This document shows, one piece after another, positions 33,164 through 42,066 of a stretch of 64,000 nt of DNA. The notes beneath the pieces are model-generated. The model did no database searches, had not been told where the DNA came from, and saw nothing but the letters and a program-made list of their open reading frames with translations. Location: contig NZ_JACMYP010000014.1 of NCBI RefSeq assembly GCF_020889705.1, forward strand, positions 1 through 64,000, written 5' to 3'. A program made the translations under genes and the position numbers. Source of the DNA: Bradyrhizobium altum. Lineage in GTDB: Bacteria > Pseudomonadota > Alphaproteobacteria > Rhizobiales > Xanthobacteraceae. Every line of letters begins with the position of its first letter. The stretch's first letter is position 1.

Positions 33164-36106
33164 ATGTCGATCGATCCGAAAAATCTCGCTGGAACGGCCA
33201 CACTCACGTTTTCGGACGATTTCAACTCGCTCAGCCTGTGGAATGGCACGAGCGGCACCTGGGATTCGACCTATTGGTGGGCGGCTGCCAACGGAATCAA
33301 CATTGGTGGCAACCAGGAGGTCAACTGGTACATCAACAGCAATTATGCGCCCACGAGTTCGGTGACGCCATGGACCGTGAACAACGGCATCCTCGATCTT
33401 CATGCCGGCCCCGCAGCTGCCGCGATCCAGTCCTACATCAACAATGCCCAGTACACGTCGGGCATGATCACAACCTATCACTCCTTCTCGCAGCTCTACG
33501 GCTACTTCGAGATGAGGGCGGAGCTGCCTGCCGGCCAGGGGCTCTGGCCCGCATTCTGGCTGCTGCCCACGAATAATGCGCTATTCGGGACCGTGCCGGC
33601 TCAAGAGCTGGACATCATGGAGTCGCTCGGCAACAACCCGACGATCGACTACATGACATCGCACAGTTCTGCGACGGGCAGCATGCAGCTCCAGCAGGAC
33701 GGAGTCTACCTCCCGACGATGACGTCTGGATTCCACACCTATGGCATGGATTGGGAGCCCGATACGATTACCTGGTACGTCGACGGAGTGAAGACCTTCC
33801 AGATTGCCACTCCATCCGACATGCACACTCCCATGTATATGATCGCCGACCTGGCGCTGTACGGGCCGGCCATCACGGACTCTAGTTCGCCGGTGGGCGG
33901 CGACATGCTTATCGACTACATCCGCGCCTATTCCGCCAAGCCGCCTGTCGTTCAGATCAACTCGTTCTCGCCCGATAGCAACATCACGGGCGACGGCATC
34001 ACCAACGCGAAGCAGATTACGGTGACGGGCTCGGCCGCCGTCGGCGAGACAGTCCAGATCTTCGACGATTCGTCCAAGCTTGGCACGGCGGTGACAGACG
34101 GCACCGGAAAATGGTCGTTCGTCGCGGCAAACCTGACCGACGGGGTTCATTCTTTCACAGCGAAGACGGCGGATCAGAGCGGCAACGTCACGTCGTCGAC
34201 CGCACTCACGGTGACGGTCGACACGACGGCGCCCACGGCCCCGAGCATTGCTTCATTCACGCCGGACAGCGGAACGATCGGCGACGGCATCACCAACCAG
34301 AACCACGTTGCGCTGAGCGGCACCGCAGAGGCCAGCAGTACGGTCCAGATCTTCGACGGGACGACGCAGATCGGCACGGTGGTTGCAGACAAGACCGGCG
34401 GCTGGTCTTTCGCGACGGCAACATTGAGCGACGGCAACCACGCGTTCACGGCCAAGGCGATGGATGTTGCCGGCAACGTCAGCTCTGCCTCTACGTCGCT
34501 TACCGTGACGATCGACACGACGGCTCCCGCCAAGCCTGTCGTTGTGTCGTTTACGCCGGCTCATTCCACCATTGCCGGTACTGCCGAAGCCGGCGCGACC
34601 ATCGCACTCTACGACGGCACCACCCTGATCGGCTCCGGAAAGGCCAAGAGCGACGGCACTTGGAGCATCAACGTCGGATCGCTTTCCTCGGACCCCCACT
34701 CGTTCTCGGCGACTGCGACCGACGCAGCCGGCAATACGAGCGTGCGATCCGACGTTCTCCAGACCGGCAAGGTCATCGAAAGCGCGGGAAGCACGACCCT
34801 GGAGCAGGTCGCAACCAGCCTCCACTTTGTCACAGGCAGCACCGACGTCGTATTCAAACTGGCAGGTGCCGCGCTTAGCACGGATCAGTTTCCCAGCACC
34901 AATTTCATCGGCGCCGAGAAGACGGCGACCGGCTACGACGTCGCCTGGAAGGATGCCGGCACCGGACTTTATACGGTCGGGGCCACCGATGCGAACGGCA
35001 ACTTCCTGTCGACCATCGCCGGCTCGGTCTCCGGCACAAGCGATGCGCTTCGATCGCTGGAGTCGTCGATGCATCAGGATCTGAACGGCGACGGCACGAT
35101 CGGCCTGCCCGTCAAGATCATCGAGACGGCGGGCAGCACGATCCTCGAGCAGGTTGGAAACAGCCTGCACTTCGTCACAGGCAGCACCGACGTCGTATTC
35201 AAACTGGCGGGTGCCGCGGTCAGCACGGATCAGTTCCCCAGCACCAATTTCATCGGCGCCGAGAAGACGACGACCGGCTACGACGTCGCCTGGAAGGATG
35301 CCAGCACCGGCCTGTATACGGTCGCGGCCACCGATGCGAACGGCAACTTCCTGTCGACCATCGCCGGCTCGGTCTCCGGCTCGAACACGTCGCTGCTCTC
35401 GCTCGAGTTGACGATGCATCAGGATCTGAACGGCGACGGCACGATCGGCACGAAGGCCGGCACCGTCGCGACCAGCGTTAGCCTGCAGCTTACGATCGAT
35501 GCTGGAGGCAGCCTCGAGCTCGCCGGCGCCGCATCGGGCTCGATCACGTTCGCCAAGAACACGGGCATGCTGGTCCTGGATCAGTCCACCAAGTTCACCG
35601 GAAATATCCTGGGTCTGTCGGGCAATGGCGACCCGACCGCCTCGGATATCCTCGACCTGAGGGATATCGCGTACGGGGCCGACACCCGGGTTTCGTACAC
35701 CGGAAATACCTCGGGCGGCGTGCTGACGGTCACCGACGCGCAAAGCCACACGGCGCATCTAAATCTGACGGGCGACTACACGCGAATGACATTCGCCTTG
35801 TCCAGTGACGGACACGGCGGCACATTCGTCATCGATCCTCCCGCGACGAACGTCGCTCCGCTGACACTGTCGATGCCGAATCAAGCCGCCACGGTGAGCC
35901 AGGTCGGCGACGGATTTGTTTTCCATCCGTCCGCGGCCGCCGCCAGCGCAAGCACGTATGATGGCCACGCCCCGCTGCCGTTCAACGAGGCGCAGCTTGA
36001 TTGGTACACGAATTCGATTGCGCAGGATGTGCATCTCGACATTCACGCCCTCGCGGATGCTATGGGCTACACCCACACCCACGACACCTTCATGCTGCAT
36101 GTGTAG
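33164..36106 (+). CDS. Large modular GH16 glycanase with Ig-like and W-rich-C-like repeats
   Basis: This 980-residue protein starts with a GH16 domain (about 15-260) with the catalytic signature E148-L-D150-I-M-E153. Three bacterial Ig-like domains follow (about 265-540, each ending D-x-A-G-N-x or similar). Then come two copies of a 115-residue module of the tryptophan-rich C-terminal type (G-Y-D-V-A-W-K-D, D-A-N-G-N-F, Q-D-L-N-G-D-G-T-I-G), a beta-rich region and a His-rich C-terminus. There is no N-terminal signal peptide, which together with the modular Gly/Asp-rich repeats points to type I secretion. GH16 enzymes in rhizobia trim exopolysaccharide, and its place inside the EPS locus fits that. 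GAGGAGAG supports the start. Confidence 0.85.
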   Translation: MSIDPKNLAGTATLTFSDDFNSLSLWNGTSGTWDSTYWWAAANGINIGGNQEVNWYINSNYAPTSSVTPWTVNNGILDLHAGPAAAAIQSYINNAQYTSGMITTYHSFSQLYGYFEMRAELPAGQGLWPAFWLLPTNNALFGTVPAQELDIMESLGNNPTIDYMTSHSSATGSMQLQQDGVYLPTMTSGFHTYGMDWEPDTITWYVDGVKTFQIATPSDMHTPMYMIADLALYGPAITDSSSPVGGDMLIDYIRAYSAKPPVVQINSFSPDSNITGDGITNAKQITVTGSAAVGETVQIFDDSSKLGTAVTDGTGKWSFVAANLTDGVHSFTAKTADQSGNVTSSTALTVTVDTTAPTAPSIASFTPDSGTIGDGITNQNHVALSGTAEASSTVQIFDGTTQIGTVVADKTGGWSFATATLSDGNHAFTAKAMDVAGNVSSASTSLTVTIDTTAPAKPVVVSFTPAHSTIAGTAEAGATIALYDGTTLIGSGKAKSDGTWSINVGSLSSDPHSFSATATDAAGNTSVRSDVLQTGKVIESAGSTTLEQVATSLHFVTGSTDVVFKLAGAALSTDQFPSTNFIGAEKTATGYDVAWKDAGTGLYTVGATDANGNFLSTIAGSVSGTSDALRSLESSMHQDLNGDGTIGLPVKIIETAGSTILEQVGNSLHFVTGSTDVVFKLAGAAVSTDQFPSTNFIGAEKTTTGYDVAWKDASTGLYTVAATDANGNFLSTIAGSVSGSNTSLLSLELTMHQDLNGDGTIGTKAGTVATSVSLQLTIDAGGSLELAGAASGSITFAKNTGMLVLDQSTKFTGNILGLSGNGDPTASDILDLRDIAYGADTRVSYTGNTSGGVLTVTDAQSHTAHLNLTGDYTRMTFALSSDGHGGTFVIDPPATNVAPLTLSMPNQAATVSQVGDGFVFHPSAAAASASTYDGHAPLPFNEAQLDWYTNSIAQDVHLDIHALADAMGYTHTHDTFMLHV
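34769..35447 (+). repeat. Tandem duplication inside the GH16 gene
   Basis: Two units of about 345 nt (starting near 34769 and 35114) encode the duplicated 115-residue modules. Long stretches are near-identical at DNA level, for example the block around GGCAGCACCGACGTCGTATT in both, suggesting a recent in-frame duplication or gene conversion. Confidence 0.85.
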
Positions 36107-36292
36107 AGGGAGCAGACGCGCGTCTTCCTAAGGGGGAGGGGGCGGAGACAGTGAAGCCTGGCGGCCCCGTCGTGACGGAATTCGCGACCGATCTGGAAAG
36201 CGCGAACGCGTCCGACCGCGCTGTGCCGCGCAAATCTTGCCGAGAGGTAACGGGTCTGCCAGTATCGCGTGCGATCACCTGGAGCCTGAGAG

Positions 36293-38050
36293 ATGCCTAC
36301 ACGCAGGGAGATTTTGGGCTCTGCTTTATCTGCGTTGCTTTACAGCCAGGCCCGAGCCGCCGAGCAGGCCCCGACGCCGCTTGCAGATCTCAACTTTCTC
36401 GATCGAACGGCGTCGGACCAGCACGCGCACGTCCTTCGTGGCAATCTGCGCTACGTGGACCACGAGGTGTTCGGCGATCCAGCCGGTATCATGATCGAGG
36501 AAGCGGCTCTGAACGGCGTTGAGGATGCCGGCTTTGCGGCAGAAGCCGTGCTTCCGTCGGGATGGCAGGTTACGCCGATGACCGGCAAGCTCGTCACCTT
36601 CACTAAGGTCAACGCGACGTCCGGCCGCCTGCAACTGCGAGGAGACGCCGCCGGCCAGTTCTACGTTGTCATGGCTACCAACCGGCACTTCGCGGTCAAG
36701 CGTGGCGAACTGCTGACTGGATCGCTTGCGTTGCGGTTGGCAAATCGCGACGCGGGCGGGCTGACCAAGGTAGAGCTCTGCATCCTGCAGCTGAAGTCGG
36801 ACGGATCGGCCATCCTTCCGGTCGCTGTCCCCATTCAACTGATGCAGACCGACAAGCCGTGGTGGGAGCAAGTTCGGTCGGTGGCCCCCGAAGACGGTTT
36901 TGCGAGCCTCGCCCTGAGAGTGACGACGCAGGCGCGGTTCGACGCCACATTCGAGCTCCATTCGCCTCAGCTGGAGCAGCGTGCCTGGCGGTCGACGTTT
37001 TGCGCCACATCGCGCAAGGCCGACGACGTCATGCTGACCGACGCTGAGGGCTATCTCTCGCACGTCGAACGTTCGGTCCTCATTACGGCCGATGCACCGA
37101 GATTTGTGGCGTCGGGCGCGCTATGGTGCGAGTACGCCGATCCCGACAACTATGTCGAGATCCGGCAACGCGAGAGGGTTCTCTATGTGACTGTCGTGAG
37201 CAAGGGGATCTCGAGCGAGGTTCGGCTCGGTGTCGTGCCGCCGTTGATGCGGTTTACCGTTTGCTTGGTTCAAGGCACCGCCGGACTTGCGGCATCGCTC
37301 AATGGAAAGACTCTCAAGACGATCGATTGCGAAATGCCCGCGAGATTGAAACTCGCCCGACTGGGCAGCGGCTTGAGCGGCAGCTGGAATTCGACAATCG
37401 CGAGACTGACCCTGTTCGCTGCGAAGGTTTCAAACGGTGCCTCGTTGAGCCGCCCCCCCAAAGCCTTCTTCGACGACTTCGACCGTCCGGACTCCCCGAA
37501 TCTCGGCGCCTCGCCGACAGGACAGGTCATCCGCAGGATCGGCACGGTCGGCAGTATGATATCGAAGGGGAAATGGGTTGTGACGGACGGGGGAGTGGGA
37601 CTGGCGCATGCTGCGTATGGGATCGTCCGGTTGGACCGTCCGCCACGGTATCTTGGGGCGGTTCTCGATTGGACGGCGGGATCACCGGGTGGAGCAGCAG
37701 CGATGCTCGCCGCGACCGACGACGATCCCGGGAGATCCATCGATGCGCTCCATGCCGTCGTCACGAATCAAAAGGAAATCTTCCAGACCATGATCGCGAC
37801 GAAGGTCGAGGCGGCTCTGGCCGAATTCGTTTATCCAGTTCCGATGGAGCGCGACGGCAGAACACCTTACGGGGTCGCCTGCCTGACCAACTTCGCGGAA
37901 AAGGCGGTTGTCTACGTCGGTCCCCAAGGGGATCTGGCGCGTCACGTCCATCACACCTATACTGAAAGAGCCGGTCCGTTTGCTATTTTCGAACACTTTT
38001 GGCAGCTAACGCAATGCCGCCCGGAATTTCTCGCCGTCGCGGCGGCGTGA
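36293..38050 (+). CDS. Exported hypothetical protein in the EPS locus
   Basis: This 585-residue protein has an N-terminal R-R-E-I-L-G-S-A-L-S-A-L-L signal with cleavage after A-R-A, possibly a Tat-type signal. The mature part contains repeated beta-sandwich-like stretches: F-x-A-T-F-E-L-H near residue 220, G-A-L-W-C-E-Y-A-D-P-D-N-Y near 280, and F-F-D-D-F-D-R-P-D-S near 400. These resemble concanavalin-like carbohydrate-binding domains, where D-D-F-x-R is a typical opening. No catalytic motif is clear. It follows the glycanase by 186 nt and may bind or process the exported polysaccharide; this is inferred. Confidence 0.65.
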   Translation: MPTRREILGSALSALLYSQARAAEQAPTPLADLNFLDRTASDQHAHVLRGNLRYVDHEVFGDPAGIMIEEAALNGVEDAGFAAEAVLPSGWQVTPMTGKLVTFTKVNATSGRLQLRGDAAGQFYVVMATNRHFAVKRGELLTGSLALRLANRDAGGLTKVELCILQLKSDGSAILPVAVPIQLMQTDKPWWEQVRSVAPEDGFASLALRVTTQARFDATFELHSPQLEQRAWRSTFCATSRKADDVMLTDAEGYLSHVERSVLITADAPRFVASGALWCEYADPDNYVEIRQRERVLYVTVVSKGISSEVRLGVVPPLMRFTVCLVQGTAGLAASLNGKTLKTIDCEMPARLKLARLGSGLSGSWNSTIARLTLFAAKVSNGASLSRPPKAFFDDFDRPDSPNLGASPTGQVIRRIGTVGSMISKGKWVVTDGGVGLAHAAYGIVRLDRPPRYLGAVLDWTAGSPGGAAAMLAATDDDPGRSIDALHAVVTNQKEIFQTMIATKVEAALAEFVYPVPMERDGRTPYGVACLTNFAEKAVVYVGPQGDLARHVHHTYTERAGPFAIFEHFWQLTQCRPEFLAVAAA

Positions 38051-38099
38051 GGCCGTTCCCGGTCATTGCGATGATCCGGAAAATTGGAAGGAGCGTTTC

Positions 38100-38360
38100 A
38101 TGAGATACGGAACAGCCATGCTAACCCTGTTGTTGCTATCCGGAGAGGGAGCAATGGCGCAGGGCGTATCGCAAACCCCGACTCAGACCGTTACGCAGCA
38201 ACGCCAGAGCGGATCGGCGGTCTCGGGGGGACCGAATTCGGCGGTGAGAACCAACCAAGGCGTCAGCACTGGATTTAGCAGCCCGTTCACAAGTCCATTC
38301 GGAAGCTCCAATAGCTCCCAATCGAAGGGCGGCTACGCCGGTTACGGCTCTAGCCGGTGA
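38100..38360 (+). CDS. Small secreted Gln/Ser/Gly-rich protein
   Basis: This 86-residue protein has AAGGAGCG before its ATG and a signal peptide (M-L-T-L-L-L-L-S-G, cleavage near A-Q-G). The mature 65 residues are low-complexity, rich in Gln, Thr, Ser and Gly with no Cys, so probably disordered. It lies 49 nt after the previous exported gene in the same direction. No family is recognised. Confidence 0.55.
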   Translation: MRYGTAMLTLLLLSGEGAMAQGVSQTPTQTVTQQRQSGSAVSGGPNSAVRTNQGVSTGFSSPFTSPFGSSNSSQSKGGYAGYGSSR

Positions 38361-38586
38361 TTCCTTCACCAAGGTGAGGTTCGCAAAATCTGCCACCTGT
38401 CCGCCCTCGCGCCGTAGCGATGCCTCCGCGTCCAGCGATCTAAATCCACGCCGCGCGCCAAGCTTAGTTAGCTGCTGGTTAAGCCTTCGCGAGATCGTTG
38501 CAAATCAGCAACTACCGTGATCCAAAAATCTGCTCCAACGCAGATTCACTTAGAGATTGCGCCGAGCCCATGATAGTTCCGACCGC

Positions 38587-39783
38587 ATGGGGACTAATTT
38601 TAAAATCAAATTTTTTGCTGGAATTGCCCTCTGCGCCACGATTGCTCTGGCCGGGTGCAGCTATTTGCCGACGTCGGGGCCGTCCGGCCAAGCTGTAAAA
38701 AACGAGACGCCGGTCGATGAAAACAGCCTTCCGTACGCGCTGGTCCGCGTCAATTCAGACGTGGTGTCCGTGCTGGCGCGCAATACTGGCAGGCTGACTG
38801 TTACCTATCCTGATCGTCAGCCCCCCCGCGAAATCAGATTTGGCGTGGGCGACGTCGTCAGCGTGACCATCTTCGAGGCCGCCGCAGGCGGCCTGTTTAT
38901 CCCGGTTGAAGCGGGCGTTCGACCCGGCAACTTCATCGCCCTGCCTAATCAGACGGTGGACCACAACGGCAATATTTCGGTTCCTTATGCCGGCGCTGTC
39001 CGCGCGCAAGGGCGGACGCCTTCCGAAGTCCAGCAGGCGATCGCGGATTCGCTGAAGAATCGCGCGATCGAGCCCCAGGCTGTCGTCGCGCTCATTGATC
39101 AGCGGACGTCGCTCATCAGTGTTCTCGGCGAAGTGAACAATCCGGTTCGCTATCCCGCAAACGCTGCCGGCGAGCACCTGCTTGATGCGATCACGCGTGC
39201 CGGCGGCCCCAAGGGACAAGGCTTCGACACTTGGGTCATGCTCGAGCGCAACGGCAAGCAGGCTACCGTGCCATTTGGGGCGCTGGTGTATGAGCCGTCG
39301 AACAATATCTGGGTCCATCCGAACGATACGGTTTACGTCTATCGTGAGCCGCAGACATTTGTCGCCTTTGGTGCAACCGGCCAGCAGGGTCAGTTCAATT
39401 TCGACGCCTGGCGAATTTCGGTGGCCGAGGCCGTGGGCAAGGCAGGCGGCCTGAACGATACGCTGGCTGATCCCGGAGCGATCTTCCTCTATCGCGGTGA
39501 GCGGCGCGAAGTTGCCGCGATGCTGGGTGTCGACGTGAGCCGTTTCACGACGCCGATCGTCCCGATCGTGTATAATTTCAATATGCGCGACCCGTCGACG
39601 TACTTCCTGGCGACGAAGGTGCTGATCCGGAACAAGGATGTTCTGTACACGTCGAACGCTCCAGCGGTGGAATCGGCGAAGCTGATGACGTACATCAGGC
39701 TGGTCACCGCAACGGTCAACGATCCGATAGTTGCAGCCTACAATGGTGCGGCACTTCGGAATCTGGTCGTAACGACTCCCTGA
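38587..39783 (+). CDS. Outer-membrane polysaccharide export lipoprotein (OPX, Wza/GumB-like)
   Basis: Starting at the ATG at 38587, the 398-residue protein has a lipoprotein signal with lipobox L-A-G-C near residue 24. The Poly_export domain is visible as F-G-V-G-D-V-V-S-V-T-I-F-E, followed by an SLBB-type segment with V-L-G-E-V-N-N-P and a second R-A-G-G/K-A-G-G-L pair. OPX proteins form the export channel across the outer membrane for EPS or capsule. It is followed 5 nt later by a Wzy-like gene and, further on, by the BY-kinase, the standard Wzx/Wzy partners. The longer frame from 38557 is less likely because the lipoprotein signal begins at 38587. Confidence 0.9.
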   Translation: MGTNFKIKFFAGIALCATIALAGCSYLPTSGPSGQAVKNETPVDENSLPYALVRVNSDVVSVLARNTGRLTVTYPDRQPPREIRFGVGDVVSVTIFEAAAGGLFIPVEAGVRPGNFIALPNQTVDHNGNISVPYAGAVRAQGRTPSEVQQAIADSLKNRAIEPQAVVALIDQRTSLISVLGEVNNPVRYPANAAGEHLLDAITRAGGPKGQGFDTWVMLERNGKQATVPFGALVYEPSNNIWVHPNDTVYVYREPQTFVAFGATGQQGQFNFDAWRISVAEAVGKAGGLNDTLADPGAIFLYRGERREVAAMLGVDVSRFTTPIVPIVYNFNMRDPSTYFLATKVLIRNKDVLYTSNAPAVESAKLMTYIRLVTATVNDPIVAAYNGAALRNLVVTTP

Positions 39784-39788
39784 TCCGC

Positions 39789-41264
39789 ATGCGGTACGAT
39801 CGGCGATACATCGTCGTCTTGCAGACGGCGGTGGTCGCCCTCAAACCGCGGCAGGCTTCGGATGCGTTCGCTGCGCTGCTGTTCGCGGTCGTGGCCATTT
39901 TGCCTTTCCCGTTTGCATCAGTGTCCTCCGTCGCCATTTCGCTTTGGTGCGGCTTGGTGGGCATAGCGGTGGTCGGGCTTGCCTTGCGACCGCCGGCCAT
40001 TGCTTCACCGCTTTTTCTTGCAGCCATCATTGCCGTCGGCGTCGCGAGCTATGCGACCATCCTCTATCTTCAGGTCGTGGCTCGAGCGCCGTCCGATCCC
40101 CTGGTCCATCCGATCTGGGCCCTGGCCAGCGAGATTCTGGGAATGCCCCTGGAGGGGAGCGCGTCGATCGCCAGGGGGCAGCCTTATCTCGCGATCGGCA
40201 CGCCGCTTCTGAACCTGCTGCTGTTCACGGGGGGCTACATGTGCGGCGCCGACGAGACACTCTCGCGCCGCCTGTTCCGCACGATCGCTTGGGCGGGCGG
40301 CCTCTATGCCGTTTACGCGATTTGCTCCTACGCGCTCGAACCCAACCTGGTGCTGTGGCAGGAGAAGATCGCCTATGCGGGCAATCTCACCGGGACGTTC
40401 ACGAACCGTAATGCGGCGGCGGTCTATTTCGGGTCGATCGCCATTATATGGTTGCTGCTCACGTTCCGGCGCCTCAATCTGCGCAGGAAGCGCCGTTCCG
40501 GCAAACGCCGCCGCCCATCGACGATCCTCGTCAATTGGCGTGTCCTTGCGCTGCCGAGCAGCTTTTTTTGCATTTGCTTGCTGGCATTGGTCCTGACTGG
40601 CTCTCGTGCGGGTGTGGCGTGCAGCTTTGCCGGCCTACTCGTGGCCTTTGGGCTGAATTTCAGATCGGAAATGCCGCCCAGGCTTCGCAAATGGCTGGCC
40701 TTTGGCGGTGCCGTCGTCGTCATCCTGGCGATCTACCAGATCTTCGACAGCGGGTTGGGCGAACGGTTGGAAACCGAAGGCACAACCGGCGGTGGACGTG
40801 CCAGCGTCGTGGCCTCGGTCCTGCACATGATTTCGGATTTTCCGTGGCTCGGGAGCGGTTTGGGCTCGTTCCGCTGGAGCTTCGCCGCCTATCGGAGCAG
40901 CCAGATTTCAGGCTGGGGCGTGTGGGATCGGGCCCATAACGTCCCCCTTGAGATTGCGGCAGAAGGCGGCCTGGTCCTGGCGGGCATCGTCGTGCTGGCT
41001 TGGATCGGCGCAATGGCGATCCTGCTGCGCGCCTGCCTCGACCCTAAACGCTCCCGTACTCTGCCGCGCGCCGCCCTGGCCGTCTCAACGGTCGCCGTGT
41101 TACACTCCCTGATTGATTTTTCCCTGCAGATCCCTGCTTACGCCGGTACCGTGATTGTTCTGCTCGGTGCTGCTCTCGCGCAAACGCAGAGGCCAGTGGC
41201 AGAGGTTGAGGCGGCTGAGGCGGTTAACTTTGAAGTGAACCAAACTCCGGAAAGCCTCGACTGA
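39789..41264 (+). CDS. O-antigen ligase/Wzy-like membrane protein
   Basis: This 491-residue integral membrane protein has about ten predicted membrane helices, a large loop at residues 320-400 with R-x-x-x-W-G-V-W-D-R-A-H-N-V-P-L-E, and a G-S-G-L-G-S-F segment, both typical of the Wzy_C/O-antigen ligase family. It probably polymerises the repeat units at the periplasmic face of the inner membrane. It starts 5 nt after the OPX gene and is thus co-transcribed with it. A second protein of this family is encoded at 48041. Confidence 0.85.
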   Translation: MRYDRRYIVVLQTAVVALKPRQASDAFAALLFAVVAILPFPFASVSSVAISLWCGLVGIAVVGLALRPPAIASPLFLAAIIAVGVASYATILYLQVVARAPSDPLVHPIWALASEILGMPLEGSASIARGQPYLAIGTPLLNLLLFTGGYMCGADETLSRRLFRTIAWAGGLYAVYAICSYALEPNLVLWQEKIAYAGNLTGTFTNRNAAAVYFGSIAIIWLLLTFRRLNLRRKRRSGKRRRPSTILVNWRVLALPSSFFCICLLALVLTGSRAGVACSFAGLLVAFGLNFRSEMPPRLRKWLAFGGAVVVILAIYQIFDSGLGERLETEGTTGGGRASVVASVLHMISDFPWLGSGLGSFRWSFAAYRSSQISGWGVWDRAHNVPLEIAAEGGLVLAGIVVLAWIGAMAILLRACLDPKRSRTLPRAALAVSTVAVLHSLIDFSLQIPAYAGTVIVLLGAALAQTQRPVAEVEAAEAVNFEVNQTPESLD

Positions 41265-41324
41265 CGTTGATGTCGCGGCGCTATGCGGTTAAGATATCGT
41301 TATATTTTCGGAAGGGTTCATGGT

Positions 41325-41954
41325 ATGTTCCAAATCGCTTTTAAGCAACAAATCACTGGCGTTGCAGCATTGGCAATTCTCGCAATGTGCGTAACCGCTC
41401 AGGTCCCGACACCAGCGTCGGCCCAGCGTTCGTCGCAAGCCACTACTCAATTCCTGAGCAATCCGGCGGAGCTTCTCGCCAAGAATCCCACCGGCGGCGC
41501 CGAGCTCGTCAGCGCCATTCGCGAACTGGTCTCGGGTGACGCAGCCACACTTCAGCCGATCATCAATTTGATCGCGAATGCCAACAAGGACCAGAAGGCG
41601 GCAATCGGCGCCGGCCTGGCGCAGGCTGCCAAGGTCATCGTCCGAACCAACCCCGGTCTTGCCACAGAAATCCAACAGGCGATTCTCAACACCAAGGATC
41701 AGGACGTCGTTCTGGCCTTCGCAGCCGGCGCGGGCGACCGACCGATCGGAGCCGCAGGCGGCGGCGGTGGTGGCGGTGGTGCTGGCGGAGGTCAGACCAA
41801 TCCGCTCCAGTTCGGCGCGGGCGGCGGCGGCGGTGCGCAGCCGATCGGCGGAAGCGGCACCAACACGCCGCTGTTCAGTTACACGTCGAGCGTTAGCGGC
41901 TTGGGCAATACGTTCGCGAACTCCGGCACCGTTTCGAGTTCAGTAAGCCCGTGA
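41325..41954 (+). CDS. Exported Gly-rich hypothetical protein of the EPS operon
   Basis: The ATG at 41325 has GGAAGGG upstream and gives 209 residues with a signal peptide (cleavage near A-S-A-Q). A helical middle domain of about 100 residues (N-P-A-E-L-L-A-K-N-P, then L-I-A-N-A-N-K-D-Q) is followed by a Gly-rich tail of about 70 residues with poly-Gly runs. Similar helical-plus-Gly proteins occur beside Wzc genes in rhizobial EPS loci, but I know no function. It lies between the Wzy-like and kinase genes. Confidence 0.7.
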   Translation: MFQIAFKQQITGVAALAILAMCVTAQVPTPASAQRSSQATTQFLSNPAELLAKNPTGGAELVSAIRELVSGDAATLQPIINLIANANKDQKAAIGAGLAQAAKVIVRTNPGLATEIQQAILNTKDQDVVLAFAAGAGDRPIGAAGGGGGGGGAGGGQTNPLQFGAGGGGGAQPIGGSGTNTPLFSYTSSVSGLGNTFANSGTVSSSVSP

Positions 41955-41958
41955 GAGC

Positions 41959-41980
41959 AATGCCGGGGAAATCCGGCATT
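41959..41980 (+). terminator. Hairpin after the Gly-rich protein gene
   Basis: AATGCCGG and CCGGCATT form a perfect 8-bp stem with a 6-nt loop, 5 nt after the stop codon. No T tract follows, so it is more likely an mRNA-stability or attenuating hairpin than a full terminator, since the kinase gene follows in the same direction. Confidence 0.45.
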
Positions 41981-42066
41981 GGCTACATTACCGGCTCAGG
42001 CCGGAATGAGCGACTGCTTGCGAAACAGGCGGCCGTCTTGGCTTGCCGCATCACAATGATTCCAAA

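Noticed and set aside
34253..35758. 501-codon minus-strand frame antisense to the GH16 gene
   Set aside because: Arg/Gly/Ala-rich composition and exact overlap with strong glycanase domains mark it as a GC-bias shadow.
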